A stretch of 64,000 nucleotides of DNA from Desmodesmus armatus (Eukaryota; Chlorophyta; Chlorophyceae; Sphaeropleales; Scenedesmaceae): contig VIIQ02000020.1 of NCBI GenBank assembly GCA_007449985.2, positions 186,001 through 250,000 on the forward strand. The letters run 5' to 3'. Under the pieces are notes generated by a model, which was not told where the DNA came from, did not search any database, and saw only the letters and a program-made list of their open reading frames with translations. The translations under genes were made by a program, and so were the position numbers. Positions 13,701-26,300 of this stretch are shown here, piece after piece (positions within the stretch are counted from its first letter, which is position 1; each line of letters starts with the position of its first letter).

Positions 13701-13829
13701 AAGTCAGTTCAGGCCATCATTGACTGGCTGGAGGAGGCCTCCAGTGAGGAGGACAGCGAAGAGGAGGAGAGTGAAGGGTTGCGCAGGTGTAGCTCTCGTG
13801 AGGCACCACCCACTGTTTGTAGGGTTTAG
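8860..13829 (+). CDS. eIF5: Translation initiation factor eIF5
   Basis: Twelve exons: 8860-8931, 9017-9098, 9387-9516, 9937-10023, 10281-10370, 10737-10835, 10993-11110, 11405-11557, 11848-11988, 12307-12612, 13335-13450, 13662-13829; about 520 residues. eIF5 is the GTPase-activating protein for eIF2 in the 43S/48S initiation complex. The N-terminus NIGGENAGDAFYRYKMPKL is diagnostic. Arg15 (the GAP arginine finger) and Lys33 fall at the same positions as in human eIF5. Exon 4 carries a C2-C2 zinc ribbon (CYSCGN ... CKACG). Exon 5 has the FILKNPPENK motif. A Lys/Glu-rich linker follows, then WMTDTSEEAAKRR and a C-terminal W2/HEAT region ending in DWLEEASSEEDSEEEE. All junctions are in phase except that exon 11 is one base short in a C run, which puts a stop in frame. 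A TGTAA at 14236-14240 is a possible polyadenylation signal. Confidence 0.93.
9546..9853 (+). repeat. Two-copy direct repeat inside eIF5 intron 3
   Basis: A unit of about 162 bases starting ggggtgagatgcccrgtgg is repeated from 9546 and again from 9708. Both copies contain gtgcgcacatgca and end with tccttgcctgcatgcag. The first copy also contains a 14-base inverted repeat around 9630-9661. The second copy runs to just before exon 4. Confidence 0.65.
12947..13264 (+). mobile_element. SINE-like element with tRNA-type A and B boxes
   Basis: Within eIF5 intron 10. A tRNA-like head starts gctcccgtagtagagtgg (A-box-like) at 12947. A B-box-like ggttcgatcc lies at 13008-13017, at roughly normal tRNA spacing. 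An unrelated body of about 230 bases follows, and the element ends in a short actgt repeat tail at about 13249-13264. The B box is one base off the tRNA consensus and no acceptor stem closes, so this is not a functional tRNA. The head, with the 20 bases before it, recurs at 39387-39432. Boundaries are approximate. Confidence 0.45.
13363..13367 (+). other. One-base deletion in C run of eIF5 exon 11
   Basis: Exon 11 starts in frame (VGAPSKVKEAP) and then shifts after a run of five C. Adding one base restores LVLKALYDADVTEED and makes the exon 117 bases (39 codons), matching the phase-0 splice sites on both sides. Either a homopolymer sequencing error or a real frameshift allele. Confidence 0.8.
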
Positions 13830-14490
13830 GGGGCCTGTGGCTGTCTTGAGAGGGCATGTTGGTGCAGCTTCCTGGCGTATGCTGTGGCACCGCACGCTTC
13901 CTTGGTGTTGAGGCTTTCGCTAGGGCTGGAGCACACCGCAAGGTTGGCGGCCTGTGGTGCAAGCAGTTCATATGAGGGGCCAGTGCTGAGGGCCAATCAG
14001 GCTGACAGGCACGTTGATGGCCTTTGTTTTGTGTGTGAATACTTCATATCATCTGAGTGCATGTTGCTGGCATGGGGGGCGGGGCAGCCATCCAGGCATG
14101 CATATCAAGTTTGGCATTCACATGTCTTAGTGATGTGTGGCCTGTGTACTTTCGCGGGTGCTTGTTTGTGCAGGATGTGTTGTTGTTCATGTTTGTGGAT
14201 TCGGCTGGGAGTCGGAAGGGAAGCCTTGGATACTGTGTAACACTCATCTTCGTGCTTTGGCTTTGTGAATTGGGTTACCGCACCAACCTGTGAAATTTGC
14301 TGTTGCAGTAAGGCTGTCCTGGTCCCCCTCAGCATCAGCTGTTTGAGCGTGGCTGGTGCAGGGCACTCACAGACAATACAGCAGTCCATATCAAGGGGCA
14401 GAGCTGCAACGAAACGTCATCAGTGAGTGGCAAAAGACACCAGCCAACACTGCCAGGCTGGGCATCTCAACCTCGAGGTTTTGGGGCACA

Positions 14491-16644
14491 ATGTCCACCC
14501 CCAGTTGTGGGGAGCACAACGGCAGGTCAAGCCGTCCCCTCATTTTGCAATTGCTCAGCACAAATCTGGGCATCAAGCCAAGGGCAGGCAACATACCCAC
14601 TTCAGCAACTCCACCCAACACACTGATTGACAAACTCTGGACAGTGTGTGGGTTGCCAGCAGGCTTCGCCCAGCCGGGAGAGCTGACCTGCAAGGTCGAA
14701 GCAGCTCGTAATGCTGCCCTGGAGGAGGCAGGTGGGCGACTCTTGGGGGGCAGTTCTGTTCTGCTGTGTCAGGGTCAGGTAGCATCCACGCCGGCAAGCA
14801 TGCATAAGCAGACGTGTTGCGGATACGTGCTTACAACGTCTTGCATCCGTCCAAGACATCAACTCAACCATTCAATTCAGTCTGTCTGCTGCCAAAACCA
14901 TCGTGCTGCTCCATTGCCTTGTGCGTGCCAGAACACTCAGGACCGCCAATTGACAACAGCATTTGACGTTGGGAACATCGAGGCTGCGCCATCTTTGCCA
15001 CTGCTGCCCAGCTCCACAACTCAGCAGGACAGCAGCGTTGGGCGGTCTGTGGGTGCAGGCAGCCTCCGTCAGTCTTACTCCTGCCCATCTACTAGAGCAA
15101 ACAGCAGCAAGGCACTGCCTGCATCAGCACAGGGTCTTCCACCCAGCAGCAAAGGAGCAGCGGGCGGTGGCATGGTCAAGATGTCTGACCCCCACTTGCT
15201 GCTGACCGCTGCAAACGGCACCGCTGCAGAGCGTGCCAGCAGCAACAGCAGCCACGACCTTGATGGAGAGCCGTCTTGGGGCTCCATCCAGGCCTACAGC
15301 CAGCACAGTGCAGCTGCAGCAGCCGGTGCAGGACACGGGCCCAGCACAGCCTTTGCCAACGGCCAGCACCAGGACGAGCGGAAGTTTACACGCAACCTGC
15401 TGTCTGCCAACAATAAGAAGGAGTCACTCGAGCGCTACAAGGCCATTATGTCCCTCATAGAGTCCTGCAAGAGGCGGCTGGAGCTGCAGCTGGGTCCTGC
15501 AGCAACAGCACTCATCCTTGCCGAGGCAGCATGGGCGCAGGAGCCCCTCGTGTCTCTCCTGCAGTCGGTGCTGGACGTGGGAGAAGCGCTGGCCAGCTTT
15601 GGCAACTGCCACTTCCCTGAGCACAGCAACGAGGCAAGGGCCATCCTGGCAGGCGACTACAGGGCGCTGCTAAGGCAGTACCTGTCCAACTTTGGCTTTG
15701 TGTTTGCGCAGCCCACCAAGCAGCGGCTGGGGAACGACATGCAGGTGCGCGGCTATAGGGGCAGACTTCCTAGCAGTTGCAGGATTATGGGGGTGATGCC
15801 GTGGCTGTCAACTTGACAGGCGTTGGTGAAGCTCAATCTGGCTTGTCTGATGCAAATAGATGTGATGACTGTTTGCAAACTGCTAAAGTGTGTGAGTAGA
15901 ATAGTAGTTTGTTGACACGTTTGAGTAGATGCAGGGCATGCAAGCAGTTGCATTACTTGTGTATGGTGCACAATCTTGGAGTTTCAAACAACTTATCATC
16001 GCACGCCTGCTGTGGTATTCTTCCCCTGTGTGTCTGCTGCTGTGCAGGAGGAGGTGCAGTGTGTCGGCAGCTTATTGGCCACCCGCTGTGACGCATACGA
16101 CCTGCTGTACGACCAGCTGGTGCGGCACGTGGGCCTGGAGGGCAGGGGGGGGCCCAGCACGCTGGTCATCAACCACAACAACGCCTCAGCAGCCCCCCAC
16201 ACCAGCATCACAGCCAACCCCACCAACACCACCACAGCAACGTCAGCCAGCAAGGCCAAGGCACTCAACCAAGGCCTGGGTGCAGCAGCCATCGCAGCAG
16301 CAGGGCTCGTCGGCCTCGTGCTGCTGCGGGGCCTGCGCGGAGCAGCGAATCGCCGCAGCCGCCGTGGCAGCAGCAGCGCCGGCAGCGACGCCCAGCAGCA
16401 GCGCCCGCTGCGCGTGCCCAAGGGTAAGAACGGGCGGGAGCTGATGCTGGTGAGCCAGCTGACGGGCTGTGCTGACCAGCTGCGCAAGGCCCGGGCCAAT
16501 GAGGAGCTGCTAAAGGATGACTGGCGGCTGGGTAGGCATGTGAGGCTGGCATGGCCCCCTGGCCCACCCCTGCCTCCAGGCATGGAGGATGAGGTCCCGG
16601 ATGCATGCAACGTGGGCCAGCTGCTGCAGGAGATGTATGGCTAG
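14491..16644 (+). CDS. Uncharacterised protein with one C-terminal membrane segment
   Basis: Two exons, 14491-15744 and 16048-16644, join in phase 0 (GNDMQ/EEVQ) and give about 616 residues. I do not recognise the family. The first 200 residues are low-information, and the true start may be later or in an upstream exon: the frame is open from 14347 and a gtgcag acceptor-like site lies at about 14356-14361. The most protein-like part is from DERKFTRNLLSANNKKESLERYK through ILAGDYRALLRQYLSNFGF, a Leu-rich, probably helical region. Exon 2 has a small hydrophobic span GLVGLVLL (about residues 494-515) followed by an Arg-rich patch, as in a tail region anchored in a membrane. A second basic-acidic region follows (LRVPKGKNGRELMLVSQLTG), ending at QLLQEMYG. 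The subcellular site is not clear. Confidence 0.6.
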
Positions 16645-19600
16645 GCCATGCGGCAGTAGTAGCACTCGCAGCCAGGAGGCTGGGCCAAAGAGCAGCAGCC
16701 GGCAAAGCTTCGTGCTTGCTGCTTGCTGCTGCAGTGCCCAGGGTACAGCCAAGCAGTGGGGGTCCAGCTGTAGCTGTGTGGGTGCGCCCGTTTCTGGGTG
16801 CTGGGATGTGAGTGAGCTGCAGCAGCAGTGCTGTGTGGCCATGGTGCTTGTTTACAGTGTGTTGCAGCATTTGCTGCAGCCCTTGCTGTGGGTGCCTTGG
16901 GTTGCGCGCTGGTTCTGATTTGGTATTTGTCGTCCAGTGTGGGCCATGGCTGCATGGAAGCAGCTTTTGGGTTGGGGCAAGTGGGCTGTAGAGTGTGTGT
17001 AGCTGTGCTAGGAGTAGTTGTGGTTGTGTGCAATCAACTTGGCAAGCGTTCAGAGGCGTTGGGTTTAGGGCAAGAGAGCTGCAGCTGTCAACTGTGGGGG
17101 CTATTGCCGCATGTAGTCGTCACTTGCAGTTGTGGCCAGCACATACAGCTGTTGCATCTGTCATGTATGTTGTCCAGCCAGTCATGCCGTACATGCTGCT
17201 GTGGCAACTGTAGTGCAGTTCTGGGGTTGATGCGCATGGCAGAGGTAGCACAGATTGGTGTCCACCTCGCAGTGGCCGTGGCTGGCGCTGGGAGGGAATG
17301 CCTGCTTTGGGGCATGGTGGGGCACACAGTAGGGCATAGCAGCACGGGCTCCTGTCCGCTGTATCCTTTGAGTGAGTCCATTTTATGTCCAGGCTTCAAT
17401 GCATTATTGCCCTACAGACTGTGCACGCAATTTTGTCAGTTCAGCGTGCATGGATGGCGCCATTGTTACCTTGGGTGGGCCTGGTCCTGGGTTTGCTGGC
17501 TGATAGTACAGGCCTGGGAGCTGTGGAATTGAGTGCGACTGGCAGCCCTCGCCTGCTGCAAGAGGCTCAGAGCCAATGTCGAGCTTGCGCTGCAGTGGTG
17601 CCTTCAAGGCAAGCCCGGTCCAGTTATGTATCGTGTGTAGAGTGGTGTGATCACATGAGTGGGTGCGTGTGTTTTAAACCTGTGGAAGCATTTGACAGGT
17701 TTGTGACCTAGACACAGCAAAGGCCTGCAGCCGTCAAATCACATCACAGTAGAAATCTCCTGCATTATTATCAATTGCACCTGTAGCAGCAGGGCTCTTT
17801 GTTGTGATACACATGGCCGGCATCCCCGTTGGATACACGTGACATGAAGCCGTTTTGATGTGTGTTCACAGCACAGCAAGGGTTCTGCATATCCTATCCG
17901 ATAGGGTGAGTCACCGTGACTTACTGTGGCACACAGCCCCACACAGTAACCCTAATCAACAGGGTAAATCGCACACATGACAGTAAGGGTAGGTCAGCAC
18001 AGCCAATTATGCTTAGCCCTGCTGCAGCATCATCAGGCTGTGGCGGCATTTCTTCCCGCATCACCAAGACACATGCGGGCGCTGCAGGTGGGTTGTAGCG
18101 AACACAGAAACAGGCAGGGAGCTGCTGCACGAGCAGGGTTCCAAGGGCATGTATTTGTTGCTGAACTGCTGCTGATGCCGCTGCTCCAGCAACACGGCCG
18201 CACGTCGCTGCCAAGCTGTTGCAACAATTGACAGCAGCAGCCCAGCCCAGCAGCCCAGCCCAGCAGGAGGAATTCGAAGGAGTTCGAACAGCCCGCATGA
18301 CCCAGCACTGATGATCACAGTGGAGCTTTGATGCAACATCCAGCCCAGCAGAAGGGCAGCAACTGGCCAGACACCTTCATGTCACCGTGAGCCAAGGGTT
18401 TGGGGGCCCCGAAGCTCGTCTAGCTTCAGCTGCACATGCATATGCATCACTAGTGCATTACTACTTCTTTTCGTTGGCAGACACGGCAGCTTCAGCCTCT
18501 GCGATCTTACTACAACAACCACGTCGCTGCCAAGCTGTGCCATTGGGTCCAGGTGGCCTGGGTGCAGGGCGTAGACCTGCATACACAGCACACAACAAAA
18601 GCAGGGCGTGCTCAGCAGCCTGAAGCAAAGCGCCAGGCTAGTGTAAGGGCAGGCGTTTCAAGGAGTTCATCACAACACAAGCAGGCTGTCCTGCCATCAG
18701 CCATGACCAGCGTCAGCAGCATCAAGCCCTCTGGATCATCAACCAGGATGTTGAACATGCTGTAGCTGTACCTTACACGGCCCCCAGGTGTGCCCCTGGG
18801 GAGTGAGGTGGGGGCTACAAGTGCTGATGCCTTCAGCATTCATGTGAAAAGCCATCCTTGACTGCAGAGGTCATATGGTTTCAGGGCAGGAAGGGTGTGT
18901 GTGTCAGTATCTTTCCCTTTTCTTTCTACTGACAGGTGCACGGGTGCATTGATGCATGTCTGAAGGACGGGGTCACCGTGTTTCAAGGGAACCCACCAAT
19001 TGCTCCTTTTAACACAGCCACATGATGCCTGGCAACTTGCACTGCGTAGTGCCAAATAGTGTACAATGTATCCTGCCTTCTCCAAATGGCCACATGACTT
19101 GACGGGCAACTGATGTTGTTCACGGTGGGACCCTTGATGCAGATACTTTACCACAGTACCACCAACTGCACCAGCTGACGTGCTCAAAGACACAAGCCAT
19201 CACATGCTCCCTTCAAGGCTTGTTGGTGGTGAGCATATGGTTGGCAAATGCATTTGCCATCATGATGTGCCAGCAGAATTTTGGCACAAGGGCTGCGACG
19301 AAGCCACAACCAGATGGGCAACCATTCATTATGGCGGCGCTGCTTTATCACTAAAGCAGCATTGTTTGCTGATGTTGACAAAATGTCTACCGGTGTGCTG
19401 TTTGCTCCGGGATTCACTTCAATAATGTGCCTGCACTTGTGCGAACACGACCACCACTTGGCAAAGACCAATGTCAGACACTCACATCCTAAGTGGCTGC
19501 AGCACTCGCACTGCACATGTGTGAGGATCATGTTATGTAACAAAACATCCTACTGCAACCAGATCTGATGACCACGCCGTTGAACGTCTTATGCCAGTGC

Positions 19601-20328
19601 TGCAGTGTCCGTAAACATTTGGTAGCCTTGCAGCTTGTTCAACCAGCAGGCTGCTTGAAGAACTTTCATCTGACGCAGCGCCACACTAGCGTTTGCACAA
19701 CTACATGACCCCGCCACCGCACCCTGTGGCTGTCAACATACTGACATTTCCCTGCAGGTTAAGTCGGATTCGGGCGGGCAGGGTGGGGCGGGCAGGGTGG
19801 GGCGGGCCGGGCGAGCCGGGCGGCGCGGCCGGCGGCGCGGGGCGGCATGGGGCAGGGCGGGGTAGGGCGGAGTGAGGTATCAGGCTTATTTTTATGTCTT
19901 TTAAAACAACAAAAACACCAGTGATCAGCACAGACACATGCATATGCAACTGTATGCCCGGATAGGGATTCAGTGATAGGTCACGTGCACGTGCCGGCAA
20001 TTCCATAATAGGGTGCGTGCTATCTATCCAATAATAAGATGCAACAAAGAGCTCTTTGAGCTTTTTGAGCTCGTGCCGCCTGTTTCAGAGCTCCTGATTT
20101 AAATGAATGAATGATTGACCGTCAATCAGCCCATCATCCATCATTCATCAGGCGATTACGCAATCACCCAACCAGTCTGCTTCAGATGCGCCGTTTGGCA
20201 TATGCTTGAGCCATTCATTGACAAATCAGGCACCATAATATACGCAGTACGTACGCCGGCAATCGTGTTCAGACTCGCACGGCCATTGAACAGGGCCAAA
20301 ACCTCACATTGACAGATGTGTGCTGTGT
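16645..20328. other. 3.7-kb region with no supported gene
   Basis: Holds the 3' UTR of the preceding gene and the upstream region of the BTB gene. Long T/G-rich open frames at 16.8-17.7 kb lack protein character. The phrase cgtcgctgccaagctgt occurs twice (about 18195 and 18522), suggesting a small local duplication. Toward the right end the composition changes sharply: a G-rich block at 19771-19876, then an AT-rich stretch at 19880-20330 that probably includes the BTB promoter. Confidence 0.4.
19771..19876 (+). repeat. Extremely G-rich block with gggcgggcagggtgg repeats
   Basis: About 100 bases of nearly C/T-poor sequence with many GGG runs, 450 bases before the BTB gene start. It fits the pattern of potential G-quadruplexes and is followed directly by an AT-rich segment. 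Possible promoter element; inference only. Confidence 0.5.
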
Positions 20329-23300
20329 ATGCATCACCTTAAGAGAATTTTACCCCCACCAGCGTACGTGGACATCTCCTCGCAGCCGCAAGCTCAATTC
20401 ACCTCGTCTGATCTAATGCTTTCCTTCGCCGTTAACGTTCGTTCGCCCTTGTGGCAGAAGGAGGAGCAATCTGATGTGGAGGTTGTGTTTATAGCACCCT
20501 CCGCAAATGTGGACACACCGGCCCAGAAGCTGGCAACCATGCCTGGACACACCCACTTCCTCTGCAGCAGCCAGCACTTCACAGATGAGGTGTGGCACAC
20601 ACTGACAACAGCAGCAGCGATAAACATTTCTTATGCACTTTTTGGTGCAGAATCAGGTGCAACACGAGTACCATTGTGCCCCATGCGTGTACCTTGGTGG
20701 GTGCCTGATGACTGGGTTGCATCCAAGTCCGACAGGATGGAGGCTCCATCCTGCTCACTCCCTGGCCTGTCTGCCGCCTATGCAGATCGACCGCCTCCAC
20801 CGCAAACGCCCTCAGGATGAGCCAGCAGCAGCAGCTGGTCCCACCAGCATGGAACCAGCCAGCAGCAGCAGTGTACAGCAGCCACGAAGGGAAGACCAGC
20901 ATTTGCAGCTCGTGCTGCCTCTGCAGGATGCTACCCTGCTGCCAGCAGCCAAGGCCGTGCTGGCAGCCTTGTATGGGGTGCAGACACCCCTGTCTCAGCA
21001 GCAGCTGCTGCAGGCAGCCCTTTTGGCGGACGAGTGGAAACTGCCAGACACCAGCACAGCAGCAGCAGCATCGCTTACTCAGACCCTCACCTCTCAAGGC
21101 AAGCTGTCAGACGCAGTCACCAAGCAGCTGATGTGCCTCAGGCACAGCTGGGGTGCTGCCTGGCAGGCATTACCCGAGTCCCTTCAGCCCCTTGTGAGGC
21201 AGCTCCTACTCTCTGTGCTGGGCAACCTGGAGCGGTGCTGGAAGGTCCCTGACCTGCAGGCCAAGCTCATGCAGCTGCCGCTGGGCAACATGGAGCTGCT
21301 GCTGTCCTGCGACGAGCTGCAGGTGGGTACCTGGGTGCAACAGCCTGTTCTGACACCTGTCACAGTCTGTGGCTCACACATGCACAGTAATGAATGGCAT
21401 CAAAACAATCCACACTGGACAGGGCCATCTGCACCAGGCCATCTGCAAGGCTGTGATGTACGGGGACGTGCCCGGTCAGAACTCTGGTTTTGGTCCTTGC
21501 TACCTGTCCTTGCCTGCGCATTACCATGCCACACCTGCTGTTGGCAGCAGGTATGGTCATGCCATACCACTAGGCCGACGGACCCCTGGCTCGGCTAGGT
21601 TTGCCCCTAGCCAGGTCCTCTGGCTAGGGGTCAGCTAGCCCTCGGCTAGGGCACCACCACTGGCTAGCCCTTGGCCAGGCTGGCTAGGTTCCAGCCAGCC
21701 CCCACGGGGCTGGCCACCCCCTAGCTGCGGGCTGGCCAGCCTTGACTAGGAGGTGACCAGGTGGCAGGCGGACCACAAAGGCTCCATTTGCATAGTCTAC
21801 TGTCTTGCTGCTGTCAGTGTGTGGTGCTATATAGTCTGTGCTGGTGTGGGTTGGCTTAGGAGTGGTCATGTCCCGTCATACAGCATGCCACAGGTGGCAC
21901 CACCAGCAGGGCGTGAGAGGGGGCATCACATGACGGTGGCACACATGCAGAATTTCACATAAAGTGTGTTCTGCAGAGGCTGGGTATCCGAACATTACAA
22001 AAAGGTGACACCATAGCTAAGTTCACTGGGCATGGGGTTTGAACGCGGCAAGGCTCAAGGTAGGTAGCCTACCAGCATCAAGGCCAGCCAGTCAAACATG
22101 GATTCTGGTGTTGCATGGCCCCAACCTGCACAGTGCTACTGTGCGTCACACCGCGCGGTATATGCACTCAACTACAGCCGCTGCAGGTTGCTATGTGCAC
22201 ATAGCATCCATTGGGTCTGCCCTGTGGCCCAACACTGTGGCACAGTATCTACTCACGCATAGTAACAGCACTCCTGCTGTTGGACTGTATAATCACTAAA
22301 CTTTGGTTCAGGCAAACCTGCTGTGCACACCCATCAGTACTTTTGGCAGTGACTACACTGACAGGCAAAAGGGCATGCCAAAAACTTGGTACTCACCACA
22401 ATAGGTGGGGGGGGGGCATGCAGGGAAGGGTGCATGTACATGCACATGTGAGTGCATGTCCTGCCGAGAAGCTGCGCGTATTGCCCTTTTGCTGTCGTGA
22501 CCCACCGTAGATGTCACCTGGAAAGCTGTCATTGTTCTTGACACTGTTTCTGTTGGGTTTTGGGGGTCATTGTGCTCAGTGCAGCTGCACACATGCAGCA
22601 CACATGTTGCGGCTGCACACATGCTGCATTGTGCAGAGTGCAGCGCGGCACGCATGTGCAGCACAGTGCAGCAGTCTTTTCACTGCAAGGGATGTGAGCC
22701 AGTTGCCAATGCTGCATTGGGCCCTGCATTGAGGGAAGCCTATATCTGACACAACCACGGAATGAGCGGGGCTGAAGGCAAGCTTGGAGTTGCTGGCACT
22801 GCATCCATGGATCCTGGCCAGGCAGAATGCACCTCATGCAAATTTCCTGGGATCCCCAATGCACTCTTCCATGTTTGCTTGCCGTCTTCTAGGACAAAGC
22901 AAGCAACGTCGCACCCTCCAAAGCTTTCAAGCTTGCCCCCAGAAGTGCTGCCTGTTCTGCTGTGTTTGAACAGGCTGTCACACTGACCGGGGTCAGGGTG
23001 GCAACGTCTTGATGCTAGACAGTGCTTCTTACGTCATAATCCCTTCCGTCCTATGGTCTGTTGTCCGGTTTATGATCATCAGTGCGTGCCATTACTAGCA
23101 CTTGCAGTTGCAAACGTGGTGGGTGGTCCTGCCGTCTCATTCGCAGCTCGCTGTGGTCCGTTGTCGCTATCATGGACTCACGTCTAGTATTTTGGATGGT
23201 AGTAGGACGATGTTGTGCCTCTGCAGCAGCTACTCCACGCAGCAGCAGTAATCGACAGATCTGCCTCAAGAGAGCACACACTGGAGGCAGCGCCTGTACC

Positions 23301-26300
23301 TGGCAATGGAGAACATGCCCAAGGGCGTTGCAGTCGCTGAAAATCTGCTGAAGACTGACCGACTGGGCGAATTGCAGCGTGAGTTCAGCCACGGTGGTTG
23401 ATCTGACAGCTGTGCTTTGATCATGTGCACGGCTTGCCATGAGTCAGTCAGAACCTCGTGTTCCTCAGCAAGGCTGACAGTTGCAGAAGCACAGGCATTT
23501 AAGTCTTGTTCTGCTGCACAGCCGATGCGCAGCTGGCATGTGCAGCCACAGCCTGCCACGACTGTGCCTACGTGTGCTGCTGCTCAGTACTGGCCTTGTA
23601 TGTTTGTGCTGCCCTGTATTTGTGCAGGAGGTGCTGCTGTGTGGCCTCTGACCTGATCAAGGATCAACACAAGCTTGGATGCTGGCAACTGAGAGCAACA
23701 GCACGATGAGCGGTGAGTTCAAGTTGCAATCTGTCAGCTTGAATTATGTTGCCATCGTTCAGGGACGGCCACACACTTCGTTATATCCTGCAGGCGGGAC
23801 GTGTGTTTCTGCACTCTTGCCATGCTGCATCGATGCCTGCAACCGTAAGTTGTCAGGGCAACTGTTGTCTCTGGTTGTTGCTGCTGCTGCTGCCGTCTTC
23901 TCCCCTACAGTCATGCAATGAGCGCTTCAAGGGTCGAACATACCAACGTGCTTGCATAGCTCTAGGGCCTGCTAAGTCTGGTGTGAGAACCTTCCCCAAA
24001 CACTAACAGTGTATGTGGGGTGTGGCAGCTTCATTCAGCAGCATGGCAAGTTCTTTTGCCTGGGGCCGTCATACTGGCAGTGTCTGCAGGTCACCAGCTC
24101 TGCAACAGCCTGCTTGTTCTGCATTGTGTTGCTTGCAGGCGAGCAACGAGCTGCGACAGTGGGGTTGCTTGGCCACCTGCAGGACCTGGAGCTGAGTGGC
24201 GCTCGGGAGCCTTACGACAGTGACGCCCGCTCCTGCACAACAGGGGCCAAGTGCAGCTACCCGTGCAGTGCAGCACCAGCGGTTGCAGTGGCTCTGCGGA
24301 CTTGTAGGGCAGAGCCAGACCACAAGCACACAGTCAAAATCAATGACTGCCAGCAATGCAGCAGCGCTGCTGGCTGTGCTTAAGCCTACAGTGGAAACCA
24401 AGCTCTCTTTGTAGTGCGGCCCAGCTCTCTTTGTAGTGCGGCCCAGCAGCAGTTGCACTGTTTGGCTGCCTGCAATGAGAGGGGATCATGCACCCTGTGG
24501 TGTGCAGTACAGGCCGGTGCGCTTTTGTCTGCGGTGCACCTGTTGTTGACAAGTGCCGCATATGTTTGACTGCAAGTTACTGTCCCTTATGGGCCGTGTT
24601 GAGAACGGGGTAATGCTTGTGCAAGTGCAACAGTATGCATGACATTGCTTGAGGTGCTGGATGTTGATTTCTCTGTAAGATTGTGTGGCTGTTGGTTTGG
24701 CTCTGTGCACACATTGTCTTGGCAGCACAGCAGTGCCTGTGCCAATGCGAAGCGTGTACATGCAGCATGTCTGCTCTTCCTGCCAGGCTGAAGCAAAGCG
24801 ATGTGAGCAGGCTACACGGTCTTGGTTGCTGAAGTCACACAGTATGGCATCTCTGAAAGCAGAAATGTTCACTACAAGTATGCTGCAAGCACATTCAAAC
24901 GCAGCACAAACTCCCTACAGAAGCCACATTCGAGCGCCGTGACCAGGCCATAGCCAGGCCATGGTGCACTGTGCAGAAGCTAGCCATGGCCAAAAGCTAG
25001 CCAGCCATACCCAGCACCCTGACCACACCCTTGCCAGACGTTTGGCTATGGCCAGGCGGCAGCCACCCTAGCCAGCCTTGGCTGCAACAGTCAGCCATGG
25101 CCGCCCCAAGCGGCCAACCTCGGCTAGGTCTGGCCAGGGTGTGGCCACCCTAGCCGGAGTCTCATTTTGGTCAGGGTGGCCAGCCAACCCCAGTCAATGA
25201 AAACAGGGTTGGCCCAGCCAGGGGGTCGTCGGCCTAGTGATACATGTTGCCAAACAGCACGTCACTGCGCAGCAACATAGTCCGACACAGCTGGCCCACA
25301 CTGCACGCCTGGCGCAATACACAGATGACAGCACACAACTCAGCCGCACACTCATCGTCAATGCACTGCTCAAGGTCCATCACCACATGTGGTGATGGAC
25401 TTTGAGCATCCCCATAGACGGGCAAAAGTGTGCACAGAGCCCATCATAAATGATTTTACTACGAGAGATGTAGCTGAGGTTTCCATACCATGGAGCAAAT
25501 GCAACAGAGCAGTTTCAGTGACATAGCATCATGCAACAGAGCAGCTTCAGTGACAAAACATCAGGCTCAGTCCGTCCACTCGGCATGCCACCTCTGAAGC
25601 AATGTCAAACTCCTTTTCTGTGCATGCTATGCTGCGCAGGTGGCATCTGAGGACACCGTGCTGTACACAGTGCAGCGCTACATGGACAGCAAGACTGATG
25701 CAGCCACCAAGCTGCGCATTCAGCAGCGCCTGGGCCCCCTCATCCGCTGCCAGCACCTGTCCCAGTACTGGCTGCTGCTGTCAGCGCTGTCAGATGATGC
25801 AGACACCATGGCTTTGGGACTGCTGCGGCCACAGCTGAAGCAGCTGCTGATGATGCGCAGTGCAAAGCCAAGCATCACAGATGCTGAGCTGCAGCGTGAG
25901 CTGGAGACAGAGCAGCAGCTGCCAGATGCGCCTCCCAGCTGGCTGCTGGATCCGCGTGCTGCCACCCCCATCAGCACAGTGGAGCTGACCTGGCAGCTTG
26001 ATGTCAGCACACTGAGGGAGGCAGCACAGCGCAGCGCAGCACAGCAGGAGGTGTGCCAGCTGAATCCCCCCAACACGACACCCCCTTTAGGTGGGGTGGA
26101 TTTCGATATGTCTATCCTGTGTCGGCCAGTAAGCAGCAGCAGCAGCAGCAGTGTTGCTAGTGTTACTGGCAGTGTTGTCGGCCTGTATGCCGGGCCCTCT
26201 GGCCTGCCTGCTGGTGCCAGGTGCAGCTTCACCTTTGAGCTGAGTGCAGCCAAACTTTCCGGGACGAGTGTGGAGCCAATTGGAGTGGAGCCAATTCCAA

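Larger units (their letters stand above)
21568..25240. mobile_element. CACTA-type (EnSpm-like) DNA transposon inside the BTB gene intron
   Basis: The left end reads CACTAGGCCGACG (21568-21580) and the right end is its exact reverse complement (25228-25240). Similarity continues imperfectly for about 28 bases (shared CCCCTGGCT). The bases atac flank both sides (21564-21567 and 25241-25244), a candidate target-site duplication, slightly longer than the 2-3 bp usual for CACTA elements. Both ends carry dense subterminal tagcc/ggcta motifs, as CACTA elements do for transposase binding. The 3673-bp interior has no long transposase frame, only short exon-like pieces, so the copy is probably non-autonomous or decayed. 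Confidence 0.75.

Noticed and set aside
16828..17532. 234-codon plus-strand frame with hydrophobic Cys/Val/Leu stretches
   Set aside because: T/G-rich 3' flank of the preceding gene; composition explains the hydrophobicity, and no splice chain or motif supports it.
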